IMG/VR virus record: IMGVR_UViG_3300025122_003558
Location: 1-46,073 of that record
DNA length: 46,073 bases
Source: a virus
Strand: one strand, 5' to 3'
Below the pieces are notes generated by a model that had not been told where the DNA came from, searched no databases, and worked only from the letters and a program-made list of their open reading frames with translations. Position numbers and translations under genes: made by a program. Numbering within the stretch: the first letter of the stretch is position 1; every line of letters starts with the position of its first letter. This document shows, in pieces, positions 1 through 9,345 of the stretch.

Positions 1-1
1 C

Positions 2-280
2 ACCCAGGAGAGGTTGCAGAAGGCTGGGATTCAAGGGGAGAGCCTTGTCACCTCGAGGCTACAGTCCTCCATCGTATCCATCAATGGAAGATCCGAGGGT
101 TCGTTTGTGACAGGTTTCATCAGGAATATGCCAGCCCGAGATTCCCTTGTCGTGAGGAAGTTTCTCGAGGCCAACGAACCAGGGATCGACATGAGTTCCA
201 GGATGGAATGCAATTCGTGTGACGCTCAGGAGGAGGTGAGGATCCCCATGGGGGCCGCCTTTTTTTGGCCTGACGCCTAG
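2..280 (+). CDS. Baseplate hub / tail assembly protein, T4 gp26-like (5' partial)
   Basis: Only the last 92 residues are inside the window; the start lies upstream. The visible part contains RNMPARDSLVVRKFLEAN, a Cys pair (CNSC) and the ending IPMGAAFFWPDA. This arrangement (arginine-rich helix, CxxC, then a terminal FFWP) is typical of the T4 gp26 baseplate hub family (Pfam T4_baseplate) found before the tape measure region in T4-like and marine myoviruses. T4 gp26 is needed to assemble the baseplate hub. The gene stops at TAG 278-280, just after a run of seven T (260-266). A second coding-looking reading frame overlaps that end and has no normal start codon, so some ribosomes may shift frame here. 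The family call rests on motif recognition; without the N-terminus the exact member cannot be settled. Confidence 0.72.
   Translation, partial: TQERLQKAGIQGESLVTSRLQSSIVSINGRSEGSFVTGFIRNMPARDSLVVRKFLEANEPGIDMSSRMECNSCDAQEEVRIPMGAAFFWPDA
257..272 (+). other. Candidate translational slippery site (seven-T run)
   Basis: The upstream gene reads GCC TTT TTT TGG CCT here in its own frame. A +1 shift on the T-run gives GCC TTT TTT (T) GGC CTG, which leads into the downstream frame that lacks a start codon. The pair sits directly before the tape measure gene, the position where most long-tailed phages encode a frameshifted tail assembly chaperone pair. Most known cases are -1 shifts and this would be +1 or -2. 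A homopolymer-length sequencing error is a real alternative, but the zero-frame ending FFWPD looks conserved, which argues for seven T being correct. Confidence 0.4.
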
Positions 281-479
281 CTACCGGGAGATCCAACTCG
301 ACCAGTTCTACGTTCTCATGAAACACTGTGGTTTTAGTTACACGGAGTGTCGGACACTTCCCGTGGAGTACCGGAAGTGGTTCCTAGGAAAGCTCATCAA
401 GGAGTCCGCGGATCGGAAGAAGGAGATTGAGAATCAGGTGCCTTCCAATGTGACTCCAAAGCTCTTTGGCCAAAGTTAG
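270..479 (+). CDS. Small tail/baseplate assembly ORF, probably read by frameshift from the upstream gene
   Basis: This frame is open from 240 to the TAG at 477-479. It encodes a coding-like stretch with SYREIQLDQFYVLMKHC, then LPVEYRKWFLGKL and a charged tail. Small proteins with an aromatic N-terminal helix and an L-P-V-x-x-R-x-W/F-F motif follow gp26-type genes in other T4-like phages (my recollection of the family). No ATG, GTG or TTG occurs before ATG 318, yet the conserved-looking residues begin near 282. Translation therefore either starts at 318 and wastes that part, uses a rare CTG at 270, or arrives by a +1 (or -2) shift from the gene ending at 280. The shift would occur on the T-run at 260-266. 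The start coordinate given is nominal. Confidence 0.55.
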   Translation: MTPSYREIQLDQFYVLMKHCGFSYTECRTLPVEYRKWFLGKLIKESADRKKEIENQVPSNVTPKLFGQS

Positions 480-527
480 ACTGGTCCATACTTAGATACG
501 TAAACCATTCCTTAGGAAAAGTCATTC

Positions 528-2942
528 ATGACAACAGTCCTCGCAGACTTTGAAACCGCGGTCGATCGGTTTTCTTCCAGTGTCGATAGCATCTCCTCCG
601 CCCTTGAGCCTATCGCCGCCGCCATGGCCGGTGTGGAGCGCATGACCGATGAGCTCGAGAGGACGGCTCGAGCCCAGGCTGAATCACAGATAAAACCAGG
701 TGGGCTAGACCTAGGAGACCTAGCGAAAAAGTCACCTGAAGAAATGTTAAAATCGATAGAAAGCATAGACTCAGCCCAGGAGAGGGCCGCCCTTAGCTCC
801 ATCAGTATGATGGACAACCTCGACAAGTTCAAGTTCGTCCCCCTTCTAGCGTTGCTGCGTGGAGGGAGGTTGTTCGACGACATCGGAAACCGGTTCGAGC
901 ACATGGGCCGGACCGTGAGTCATGTGGCCCGGGATGTGCACGGAGGCTTGGAGTCCATCGGAAGTGCCGCCATCGGAGCCGGTAAGGAGGTTACCAGGGC
1001 CGCTATAACGATGTACGAGGAGAACCAGAGTCTTTTTACGACGGCTGCAAATCTTCACAGGAAATTAGTCGAAGATGTTAGAGGGTTTCGAACCAATTTT
1101 GGTGATCTTACGACAGGAATAGGTAGGCAGGCTAGGTCTGTGGCCGAGGATATGCAACTTACATTCCTTGACTATCGTTTTTCTAAGGCGTTAGATGGAA
1201 TTGGTGAGAGGATGCAGTCGGCCTTCGGGTTCGGTGTTGCCGGGTCCACCGCCGCCCTTGGGACCCTTGAAACTGCCTTAGAGGGATTAAGGTTACCGCT
1301 TCAGCTCACCGGACAGGAAATTGATGATTCCATGGCACAGATGGTTACTGTCTTCGCCAAGGGGACCGGGATCTCGGCCGAAGAGCTCCGAACCTTAGGT
1401 CGGATCGCAGCCGCGGAGGGCGTCTCGATCACGGACATGTTAACGGAGATAGCCGTCGGATCCTCGGGCATGGGTCGAGCCTTTGGTGTGTCCGAGGTGG
1501 CCGTCCGGAAGGGTGCCATCAGCATGATGAACAACCTGAAGCTCTACGGTGGAAAGAGCGCGGAGGAGATCATCGGGATAGAGACCAGGTTGCAGACCAT
1601 GGGCACGACGGCCGCTGAGACCGGTGGGATGATGGAGACCTTCTTCTCCCTGGAGGGTGCGGTCGAGGCGGCCTCCAAGTTGGCGGCCATCGGCATCAAC
1701 ATCGACCCCATCGCGATGCTGGAGGCCGAGGATCCCGCCGAGCAGATCATGCTCCTCGGGAAGGCCGCGGCCCGTTCAGGCGTCGACTTCGGAAACCTCG
1801 GCCGGCACCGGTTGCACATCGCCGCCACGTCGCTCGGACTCTCGGATGTCATCACCAAGGAGCTCACGCTCATGGCGCAGCAAGGAAGATCCATCGACGA
1901 AATTAGGGAGAGACAGGAGGAGTTAGCCGCGCAAGAGCCGCCGTCCCTCGAGGAGGGCATGCAGAGCATGCTGGACGTCATACCTGAGCTCATAAGAGAG
2001 TTTTCAAACGTCGGCGAGCAGATGCTTCAGTTCCAACTCATAGCCCAGGACATGGGTCACCTGATTGACACGCCTGAGAAGATGCGTGAGTTTTTCGCGA
2101 CAGCAGCTGATCTGGGCGTCCAGTCAGCGATAAACCTCCAGCAGTTATCGGACGTCATTAAAGACATTGGTTTAGAATCTGATCTTGGGATTGGACTGTC
2201 CGCCCAACAACTCGCCTCACTTAGTGCTTCCCGCAGTGAATACCTCACGACCGCGGCCACTGACCTCCAGAAAGTCCAACAAGCTGCCCTCGAAGTCATG
2301 GGCGTAGATACAGTATCTGAGGCTCTTGAGAAGGACTCGAGGACTTTCTTGAATACACTTGATGAAATGTCCCAGAAGATGCAGAAACAAACCTACGATG
2401 ACTTCAAGAACGAGATAAGGACACGGCTCGTCCGTGACGCCGCCGCCGGTATGGAGGTGGTGGCCAAACAGTCGGGCGAGCAGGCCGCAAAGTTCTACGG
2501 GATCAACCTGGATGCCTTCCACGGGAAGATAGAGTCTGTTGGAGGCGCTGTGAAAAGCGCCTTCGACGTGGGGTCACTTGACTTCTTTAGCGAGGGAACT
2601 AAAGAGATCAAGAAGATGATACCGAAGCTGGACGATCTAGAGGACAGTTTTAAGGACCTGGGCAGGGTTGGCATGGAGTCCCTAAAGCCCCTCCTTGACG
2701 CCATGTCCGAGCTGACGAAGGACACGACGACCGGTGGCGGCGCCATCGGGGTGATGGGGGACCTAACCACCACCCTTGGAAAGCTCACGGAGACCCTTGG
2801 GAAGGAACCGAAGCCGCTGTCGTTCAAGGCGGAGATTCCGGTCCACATCCACATCGCCGGTAAGGACCTCAAGCACACGGTGCGCACTGTCCTGAAGGAG
2901 TCAGACGTCGCTATCGTTGAAGGCTCAGGTGGAGTTCCGTAA
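528..2942 (+). CDS. Tail tape measure-like protein
   Basis: An 804-residue protein, largely helical. The N-terminal half has heptad-like, Ala/Ser-rich stretches (FETAVDRFSSSVDSISSAL). The middle is rich in small residues and Gly. The C-terminal half is charged and helical, ending in a beta-like segment (FKAEIPVHIHIAGKDL). Length, composition and position between gp26-type assembly genes and baseplate genes fit a tape measure protein, which sets tail length and is ejected with the DNA. No peptidase or lysozyme motif was seen. ATG 528 is preceded by AGGAAAAG at about 11-16 bases. Base composition is patchy: 1681-1740 is about 68% GC while 1021-1080 is about 40%. A different internal tail or baseplate structural protein is possible. 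Confidence 0.6.
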   Translation: MTTVLADFETAVDRFSSSVDSISSALEPIAAAMAGVERMTDELERTARAQAESQIKPGGLDLGDLAKKSPEEMLKSIESIDSAQERAALSSISMMDNLDKFKFVPLLALLRGGRLFDDIGNRFEHMGRTVSHVARDVHGGLESIGSAAIGAGKEVTRAAITMYEENQSLFTTAANLHRKLVEDVRGFRTNFGDLTTGIGRQARSVAEDMQLTFLDYRFSKALDGIGERMQSAFGFGVAGSTAALGTLETALEGLRLPLQLTGQEIDDSMAQMVTVFAKGTGISAEELRTLGRIAAAEGVSITDMLTEIAVGSSGMGRAFGVSEVAVRKGAISMMNNLKLYGGKSAEEIIGIETRLQTMGTTAAETGGMMETFFSLEGAVEAASKLAAIGINIDPIAMLEAEDPAEQIMLLGKAAARSGVDFGNLGRHRLHIAATSLGLSDVITKELTLMAQQGRSIDEIRERQEELAAQEPPSLEEGMQSMLDVIPELIREFSNVGEQMLQFQLIAQDMGHLIDTPEKMREFFATAADLGVQSAINLQQLSDVIKDIGLESDLGIGLSAQQLASLSASRSEYLTTAATDLQKVQQAALEVMGVDTVSEALEKDSRTFLNTLDEMSQKMQKQTYDDFKNEIRTRLVRDAAAGMEVVAKQSGEQAAKFYGINLDAFHGKIESVGGAVKSAFDVGSLDFFSEGTKEIKKMIPKLDDLEDSFKDLGRVGMESLKPLLDAMSELTKDTTTGGGAIGVMGDLTTTLGKLTETLGKEPKPLSFKAEIPVHIHIAGKDLKHTVRTVLKESDVAIVEGSGGVP

Positions 2943-2962
2943 CCGCATAGTTAAGATTTGAT

Positions 2963-3118
2963 ATGAAACAATCCGACCAGAGAAGAAAGTTGCTTGACAG
3001 GGTGATGAGGGACTTCCGGAGGCACATCCGGACGAACCTGACCCGACCCCTGAGGCAGCATGCTAACGACAAGATCGAGGAGATCATCGAGGAGGCAAAG
3101 CATGACCGGCCCAAATGA
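2963..3118 (+). CDS. Small basic hypothetical protein (51 aa)
   Basis: A short gene of 51 residues in the gap between the tape measure and the next structural gene: ATG 2963, TGA 3116-3118. The product begins MKQSDQRRKLLDRVMRDF and is strongly basic in its first half (Arg clusters), then acidic (DKIEEIIEEAK), and predicted fully helical. The 3' end overlaps the next gene by 17 bases and carries that gene's ribosome-binding site (GAGGAGG), which suggests coupled translation. I do not recognise the family. Being in the baseplate block it may be a small tail assembly factor or chaperone, but that is guesswork. No strong Shine-Dalgarno is seen before its own ATG. Confidence 0.5.
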   Translation: MKQSDQRRKLLDRVMRDFRRHIRTNLTRPLRQHANDKIEEIIEEAKHDRPK

Positions 3119-5903
3119 TGAGAACTTTGGGTACTACATAGACGGAACTGGACCTGACGGCGCAATCCAGGTTGACCTTGACGACCTTGAGTCGGAAGTT
3201 CTACAGACCCTGGGACAGTACCTTAGCGAGCAGACCGTTGAAGGCCACCCAAACGGCCCGGGTCCGTCGCGACCTAACAGGTTTGTTGTCAAAGGTAACC
3301 AGGTTGAATACTTTTACACGGACTCTTCCGGAAACCCTGTTCCTTTCGTCACGACCGGCGATGCCGACGAGGTCTTCCACGCTGATGATCTGGATCCATT
3401 CTTGGAGGAGTATTCAGACAGTCAAAAGATTTTCACCCCCACCATAGGAGATTACTTCTCCAAAGGCCAGGACGGTGACGATCTTTTAAAAGGCATTAAT
3501 GAACTACCAAGTCTTGGACTAGATCGTTTTGGATCGAATCAGCAGGTTATAGGCGGGGTTCCTGAGGACTCGCCGTCAGGAAAGATTGTCAATGCTGTTT
3601 CTGCGGTCCTTCTTAACAATCGATTCACACCGGAAGGAACTTTCGATCCGACCGGAGATAGAGCTCCCTCAGATCCCTTAGCGGGTCTCCAGGATATGTT
3701 TGGATCTTACTCATCCGATCTTGCCCCTGTTACATTAGGACAATTGCAGGAGATTGGAGAGGACCTTCTTCTTGCTGCTGTGGCCCGTGGTGACGGGTTC
3801 AACCCGGCACGAGCGGTTTCCAAAGTTCCAGTCTCTGACCTGATCTCGGAGAACATGCCTACAAAACCGTCCTTAGGCTCTAGTGAAGTCTTCTCCCGAG
3901 GTGGAGAATCTTACGGTTCGTTTAACACCTTTAATCAGATGTTTAGTCTAAATTTAGGTGCTATGAGAGAGTTAGCTATTTCTCTCTTGTTTGTGCTTAA
4001 AGACGAGCTTATAGAACTGGCTAGCCAGGTCCAGATGGACTTTCAGACATCTACCGACACAGTGCTTGCTTCCACTCCATCGACGGTCCAGGGGGAAACC
4101 GGAGATCAGGGGGTTTTTGATAATTTTAACTCCTACCTTTCAGCGAAACATGACACCCTTTTCCCAACTGCAGACTCTATTCTAGCTGGGTTTGGTGTCG
4201 GTCCAGGCGCTGAAAAGAAAACTCTTGATGACTACAAGGAGGCGTCCCTCATTGCTGAGAGGATTATTCAACAGTACAACGATCTTTATTCCTTGGGAGA
4301 GTTTAGTCGTCCGACCTTTTTTACACCAGGTGAGACACAGATTACTGGCATAATGCCTCCACATGAAGATGTTCATAACAGGAAGTCTTTTCTTGGGGTT
4401 ACGAGAACTGACTTTCCCTTTGATCAGGCCTTCGATGCAGGTTTTAATGCCATGTTTGGAACTCAAGAAAATCCGTCTTCCACCTTGTCACGGTCTCCCG
4501 GATTTTTTGCTAACCTTGCTAGGACGATCTACAGGAGCATTGTTGAATTGCAATTCGATCAAGGAGAGGATCCTCTTGAGCAACTCAGGGGAAACAAGGC
4601 CTTGGGAATGGTTAATATCATTGCAAAGATAGGTGATATTTCTCTTCGAATGGAAACAATAGAGGATGAGTCCCCAGCCTTTCTAACAACGGTTAGAAAT
4701 TCGGTCATTGATCTACTACCTAGTCTCCCCAGAACAAACGCCATGATGTCAAGAACACAGACACCTCGAGGAAATCAGCTTGCGTGGAGGACCAGCTCGA
4801 CTCCTGGATGTTTCCTCCTGCCAACCGGAATTATATTGGCAGACTTTCTCCTCGCAAGCAAGCATGCGGATGGCACCATGACAATCCAGGAATCTATAGC
4901 AACGTCGACCGTCCTTGACAAGTTTACCGGGGTTAATCCAATCGCGGAGGCTATCAATTCTCCAGCGACCTCGCCAGCTAATGATCTTCTTGTTGGTCGA
5001 CTACCTAGTCTAGCTGTTGAGATGATTGAGAATCAGTTGGAGGCTGAGTACGTTCCCTTCTATTTTCACGACATTCGTACCAATGAGATCGTGTCATTTC
5101 ACGCCTTCTTATCCACCCTATCAGATAGTTACACGCCTGTTTACACGGATGTTCCTGCCTACGGTCGGATAGATGATGTCAAGATCTACAAGAGCACCAA
5201 AAGGAGCATAAATCTGGATTTCATTATAGCTTCGACAAATAAGTTTGACTTCGACGAGATGTGGTGGAAGATCAACAAGCTCGTCACACTCGTCTATCCC
5301 CAGTGGGATCGTGGAACTTTGATTGTCAACTTAGGTGTCCCACCTCTCTTTATTCAACCTTTCTCACAGTCTCCTAAGGCGGCTCCTCTCATTAGACTTC
5401 GTATTGGTGATCTTGTTAAGTCTAATTTTTCTCGGTTCGCCTTGGGAAGATTGTTTGGATTGGGGGAGTACATATTAGATCCCATCAGTGCCCAGATGGT
5501 CGCTGGGTTGGGTGGGTTTGGAAATGCCGTCGCCCGATCCTTTAGGGCAAGCGCTGGTCGTGGCCTTGCAGGGTTTATCACCAATTTAAGTTTCGAGTGG
5601 TTAAGCGACACGATCACGTGGGAGACGGAAGCTTATGGATCCCGGGCACCGAAGATGTGTAAGGTGACTATCGGGTTCGATCCTATCCACGACATCGCTC
5701 CCGGCATCGACCACGCTGGGTTTAATAGGGCACCTCTTTACAACGTTGGTCAGGTTGTTAACTCAATATCTGGTGAGAACCACGCTTCCGGGTTTGAGAG
5801 TCCGCAGGGAAGAGCTAATTTTGAGTCCCAAAAGAGAGCGGTTGATGAACATCTTGATCTTCATAATATTAAGAGATTCCCGTCTGTTAAGGGATCATCG
5901 TGA
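3102..5903 (+). CDS. Large baseplate / tail structural protein
   Basis: A 933-residue protein. ATG 3102 is chosen over an ATG at 3060 because GAGGAGG lies just before it (3090-3096). The first 130 residues are acidic and low in hydrophobic content. The C-terminal third has a recognisable block: YFHDIRTNEIVSFHAF, then KSTKRSINLDFIIAST, then MWWKINKLVTLVYPQW. The 'T-R-x-I-x-L-x-F ... K-x-x-L-V-x-x-x-Y-P' layout is common in tail-tube initiator, baseplate cap and LysM-linked tail proteins. It sits immediately before the gp53/LysM-like and hub-like genes, which fits a role in the inner baseplate or tube cap (T4 gp48/gp54 region). The exact T4 equivalent cannot be told from sequence alone. Confidence 0.62.
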   Translation: MTGPNDENFGYYIDGTGPDGAIQVDLDDLESEVLQTLGQYLSEQTVEGHPNGPGPSRPNRFVVKGNQVEYFYTDSSGNPVPFVTTGDADEVFHADDLDPFLEEYSDSQKIFTPTIGDYFSKGQDGDDLLKGINELPSLGLDRFGSNQQVIGGVPEDSPSGKIVNAVSAVLLNNRFTPEGTFDPTGDRAPSDPLAGLQDMFGSYSSDLAPVTLGQLQEIGEDLLLAAVARGDGFNPARAVSKVPVSDLISENMPTKPSLGSSEVFSRGGESYGSFNTFNQMFSLNLGAMRELAISLLFVLKDELIELASQVQMDFQTSTDTVLASTPSTVQGETGDQGVFDNFNSYLSAKHDTLFPTADSILAGFGVGPGAEKKTLDDYKEASLIAERIIQQYNDLYSLGEFSRPTFFTPGETQITGIMPPHEDVHNRKSFLGVTRTDFPFDQAFDAGFNAMFGTQENPSSTLSRSPGFFANLARTIYRSIVELQFDQGEDPLEQLRGNKALGMVNIIAKIGDISLRMETIEDESPAFLTTVRNSVIDLLPSLPRTNAMMSRTQTPRGNQLAWRTSSTPGCFLLPTGIILADFLLASKHADGTMTIQESIATSTVLDKFTGVNPIAEAINSPATSPANDLLVGRLPSLAVEMIENQLEAEYVPFYFHDIRTNEIVSFHAFLSTLSDSYTPVYTDVPAYGRIDDVKIYKSTKRSINLDFIIASTNKFDFDEMWWKINKLVTLVYPQWDRGTLIVNLGVPPLFIQPFSQSPKAAPLIRLRIGDLVKSNFSRFALGRLFGLGEYILDPISAQMVAGLGGFGNAVARSFRASAGRGLAGFITNLSFEWLSDTITWETEAYGSRAPKMCKVTIGFDPIHDIAPGIDHAGFNRAPLYNVGQVVNSISGENHASGFESPQGRANFESQKRAVDEHLDLHNIKRFPSVKGSS

Positions 5904-5936
5904 GATTTTGGAATCTTAGTTTTGTAGGGGGTGACA

Positions 5937-6230
5937 ATGGCATTTAGACGTTACGGTAGAGACAGTATCATCAATCAAGGGGTGCAATTTGGAACCTCAG
6001 AATCATCTTTTATTATTCGAAGAGCTGTTCAACTCAATTTAATTCCTTTTACCACAACTACGATTCTAGGGCAGACACGACTGGACACACTCTCAGGAAA
6101 GATTTATGGTCATTCTAACCTGTGGTGGATTTTAGCATCTGCTAGTGGGATAGGATGGGGACTTCAGGTACCGCCAGGAACCCGAGTTGTCATCCCTGAT
6201 CTTGAACGGGTCATAGACCTCATAGCGTAA
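5937..6230 (+). CDS. Baseplate wedge protein, gp53-like with LysM-type fold
   Basis: A 97-residue protein starting at ATG 5937, six bases after an in-frame GTG; AGGGGGTG lies just upstream. The C-terminal half reads LDTLSGKIYGHSNLWWILA and then VPPGTRVVIPDL. The 'D-x-L-S-x-x-x-Y-G-x-x-x-L-W-W-I-L-A ... P-P-G-x-x-x-x-I-P' pattern is the signature of LysM-like tail proteins and the T4 gp53 baseplate wedge family. In contractile phages these link hub and wedge. It lies between two large baseplate genes, consistent with co-assembly. The protein is short compared with T4 gp53 (about 196 residues), so it may be just the LysM core, as in many phage X/gp53-like proteins. Confidence 0.75.
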   Translation: MAFRRYGRDSIINQGVQFGTSESSFIIRRAVQLNLIPFTTTTILGQTRLDTLSGKIYGHSNLWWILASASGIGWGLQVPPGTRVVIPDLERVIDLIA

Positions 6231-6241
6231 GGAGAAAAAGA

Positions 6242-9200
6242 ATGTTTCCAATAGGAGGATTGTCGATGACGACGATGCAGCTGGGCTTGACGTACGCCAT
6301 GGCTCCATCTATTGCTCAGGAACCCTTGATGGACCTACCTGCCTTCTTCTCACAGTATCCTCTTATTGCTTACCGAACTAGCGAGAAGTTTAGGCTGGGA
6401 TTGATCCGTCAGGTTCTTCACGATACTAATGAGGGCGCGCTACCTCTTTTTTGGCTCAACGCCCTCCTGCGTCCTCTTATTCTCCCACCACCTGCCCGAC
6501 CGCCCATCATTTTATTTGGAAAATTAGTGACATCTGGACAGGAAAACGTCATTGCGGGAGGAGAGATCAGTGCGGATGAGGGCCTGATGATGAGACCGGC
6601 TACAATCCCAGAGATATTAGGTCCTGATATCGCGAACGTTCAAGATTATTCCAACCTTACTGCCATGTGCATCATGGATCCCGAAATTAGTAATCGGACC
6701 AGGCACTCTGATGCCCTTCAGGTTTTCTTTAATGGGATACCAAGTATAGAACTTTCCCAATGCGTTCCCTTTATGAAAGTTACCCTCATGTCCGGACGGC
6801 CTGGCATAGTTAACGGTGTCAGGGTAGCTGGGACAAGCCTCGTCAGATTTCTTGAGGGAAGTGCTCTTGCTTTACCAGGCACCCCAGATTACGCCATGGC
6901 CGGCGGCGCCCTGAACCCTGTTGCCCTGGGAGCGAATGCTGTCATATCTGCAACGTTTGGAACGTCTCCAAGTTCCCTACCCGGAGCAAAGGCCATTGTG
7001 GGAAATGAACTTTTTACCACCCCACAAACTCTCGTCAGGTCTGGAATAGACCTTCCAGGGCTGGATATGTTTACAAGGTCTGTTCCTCTTAAGGGTGAAA
7101 ACAGACCTTTCCTTTCTGTTGATAGTTTAAACATAGACGTGGTCGGTTTACGTTCCGGGTACCTTAATAGACTTGAAGGAACTTTAAATTTAGTTCTCCA
7201 CGACAGGGCAAGAATGAATGAGATTTCCGATCTTATAAAACCTGGAACCCACCATAACTCTGAGCTGTTCATAGAGTGGGGTTGGCAACACCCCCAGGGA
7301 AACCTCTTGACAGACAATGTGGTCGGTCAGTTCATGAACAACATGAGAAATCGGTACAAGTTCAGGGTGATCAACGCATCTTACAATTTTGACGACGTGG
7401 GACAGGTTAACATTAATCTAAGGATCGTCATGTCAGGCGGAGACGCGATGGAAGAGTTAAGGATCTTTGACGATCAGGGATCAAGCGCTGTTAAAAAGGT
7501 CGCCGAGCTCGGACGGACAATCTCAACGATTTCTCGGGACCTTAAGAGCCTAGTGACATCTGAGGGTGCGTTTGAGGATCTTAAGGATGTCGTCGGACAC
7601 CAGTTTCTTTATGCGCCCACCGACACCACCCGTGTTCCTGACACTTCGGTCGTCGACGGCGTCATTGCAGCGCTAAGTGCTGACAAGACGGACCTGATTA
7701 GTCGAAATATTGACGTGGTACAACTCACGACCGCCTTGAATCAGCTTTACCTAGGTGGCGACTTAGCGGATGTCACGCCTGGTCAGGGATACGATGAATT
7801 CGAGGACGGAACCCCGGGCCTTACAACGGCAAGGTTGTCCGTTGCACAGATGGCCCGAAGAAAACTTTACGGGCTAAGGAACATAAATTTAAAGGATCCT
7901 TTTCTTAGTCTCGTGGGACAAGGAACGGTTGAAAGAGTTACTGTAGGAGGATCTACTGAAGCCATCACTATTCCGACTCCTGCAGGGGTCGGACCATCCT
8001 CAGCTAGCTCTCCTACAGTAACCGCGACCGCGGGGTCGACAACGTTTACTGAAGGCCGGAGGTTCTCCAAGGTCTCTTTAGGAAAACTACTTCTTGATTT
8101 TGTTGGAAAACCGTTAGCCAAATCAAAAAGGTACGACGAGGTGCAGTTATTTTTCTACCCGTTCAATTCTGAAGCGGGACTGATGGGAAAAATCGCGGCA
8201 ACAGCTGGGACCACAACGGCGGGGAATCCTGCCCTCAGAGGCGTGGGAAGGGAAGGTCCGACAGCTGACACCGACGCAAGGAATGTTGCGGAGTTTGAAA
8301 TTGACCTGGATTCTCTTGAGGAGGTCTTAACAAATGTTGCCCTTCGTAAGGGAAGTCTGAACATGACCCTTACTGAGTTCATGTCTGAGGTCATAAGTAG
8401 GTTTACAGACAACACACAGAATCCAAACTATGGAATAACCTCTTTAGCAAACCAGACGCATATTTACGAGGACGGCAAGGTTGCTGTCAAATCTAACGAT
8501 GCTGCTGAGGCCATGGAGAATAAAAGTCTGTCTGATCAAACTATTTTAGATGATATTTCTCCAACAGGGACATTTAGAAAGCCTCAACTGGAGGTGTCAG
8601 TTGAGGCTAGAAGTATGCTCCCTCCCGTTGCCGGATTACCGGTCGACCCGCTAAAGGAGATCACCATCTTAAGAATACACGTCTACGATGCGGTTGATAG
8701 TCCGTTTAAGCTTGAATCTGATCTACTTGAACATTCCAATCCGGAACTTCTTAGACCGATCGCCAATATGGGTCTTAAGACGTCACAAAAGTTCACCATG
8801 GCCGTGACCGCTGGAATCATCAGGCCGTTGGTACCAACTGGTGTCGACACCAGGCATCTTGAAGCAGCTTATAAAGTTACAACTCGCGTGGACAAGCTCA
8901 AGAAGTATGTACAGGGGTCGATGCCTAGCATCGTCTTTGGAATCCAGAATAGCATGATTAAGAGTTTACAGGTTCGAACCATGCACGATCCACTCATAGC
9001 TACCGCTAATCTTATGGATTCTAAAGGCCTTGACAGCCACCTAAGTCCCCTAGGGACGGAGGTTAACGGAATGCCTGCACTTATGTATCCTGCCCAAATT
9101 GAGATGACCATTGTAGGATGTCCGATAGTTGACTTTGGGCAGCACGTGTTTGTTGACATGGGAACCGGAACAACGATAGACAACATATACGCCATTACCG

Positions 9201-9340
9201 GAATATCTCATACGGTTAGTCAAGGAAGTTATGAGACTAGGTTGACAATGTGGCCTCTGTCAGGATACCAGTCCTTCACTAGTCTGACAACAGCATTCTC
9301 TCAGGCTATAAAGAATATTGGAAACGCTCCGATACCTTAG
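6242..9340 (+). CDS. Baseplate hub-like protein (gp27 / late-control-D type features)
   Basis: A 1032-residue protein with AAGGAG just before ATG 6242. Around residues 320-350 it has LVLHDRARMNEISDLI followed by ELFIEWGWQHP, a pattern of tail hub proteins in which a displaced beta barrel precedes a 'W-G-W' strand. The C-terminus has YPAQIEMTIVGCP, FVDMGTGTTIDNIYAITGIS and HTVSQGSYETRLTMWPL. This 'G-x-P-x-x-x-x-G ... D-x-G-T-G-T-x-x-D-x-x-Y-x-I-T-x-x-x-H-x-x-x-x-G' run matches the end of gp27/late-control-D hub proteins. It is larger than T4 gp27 (391 residues), so extra inserted domains or a fusion are likely. It is the last structural gene before a promoter-like site and the replication block. 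Confidence 0.62.
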   Translation: MFPIGGLSMTTMQLGLTYAMAPSIAQEPLMDLPAFFSQYPLIAYRTSEKFRLGLIRQVLHDTNEGALPLFWLNALLRPLILPPPARPPIILFGKLVTSGQENVIAGGEISADEGLMMRPATIPEILGPDIANVQDYSNLTAMCIMDPEISNRTRHSDALQVFFNGIPSIELSQCVPFMKVTLMSGRPGIVNGVRVAGTSLVRFLEGSALALPGTPDYAMAGGALNPVALGANAVISATFGTSPSSLPGAKAIVGNELFTTPQTLVRSGIDLPGLDMFTRSVPLKGENRPFLSVDSLNIDVVGLRSGYLNRLEGTLNLVLHDRARMNEISDLIKPGTHHNSELFIEWGWQHPQGNLLTDNVVGQFMNNMRNRYKFRVINASYNFDDVGQVNINLRIVMSGGDAMEELRIFDDQGSSAVKKVAELGRTISTISRDLKSLVTSEGAFEDLKDVVGHQFLYAPTDTTRVPDTSVVDGVIAALSADKTDLISRNIDVVQLTTALNQLYLGGDLADVTPGQGYDEFEDGTPGLTTARLSVAQMARRKLYGLRNINLKDPFLSLVGQGTVERVTVGGSTEAITIPTPAGVGPSSASSPTVTATAGSTTFTEGRRFSKVSLGKLLLDFVGKPLAKSKRYDEVQLFFYPFNSEAGLMGKIAATAGTTTAGNPALRGVGREGPTADTDARNVAEFEIDLDSLEEVLTNVALRKGSLNMTLTEFMSEVISRFTDNTQNPNYGITSLANQTHIYEDGKVAVKSNDAAEAMENKSLSDQTILDDISPTGTFRKPQLEVSVEARSMLPPVAGLPVDPLKEITILRIHVYDAVDSPFKLESDLLEHSNPELLRPIANMGLKTSQKFTMAVTAGIIRPLVPTGVDTRHLEAAYKVTTRVDKLKKYVQGSMPSIVFGIQNSMIKSLQVRTMHDPLIATANLMDSKGLDSHLSPLGTEVNGMPALMYPAQIEMTIVGCPIVDFGQHVFVDMGTGTTIDNIYAITGISHTVSQGSYETRLTMWPLSGYQSFTSLTTAFSQAIKNIGNAPIP

Positions 9341-9345
9341 TGTGG

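Noticed and set aside
1544-1993. Minus-strand frame of 149 codons inside the tape measure gene
   Set aside because: It lies in GC-rich sequence where open antisense frames are expected by chance; the product is Ser/Met-rich low complexity.
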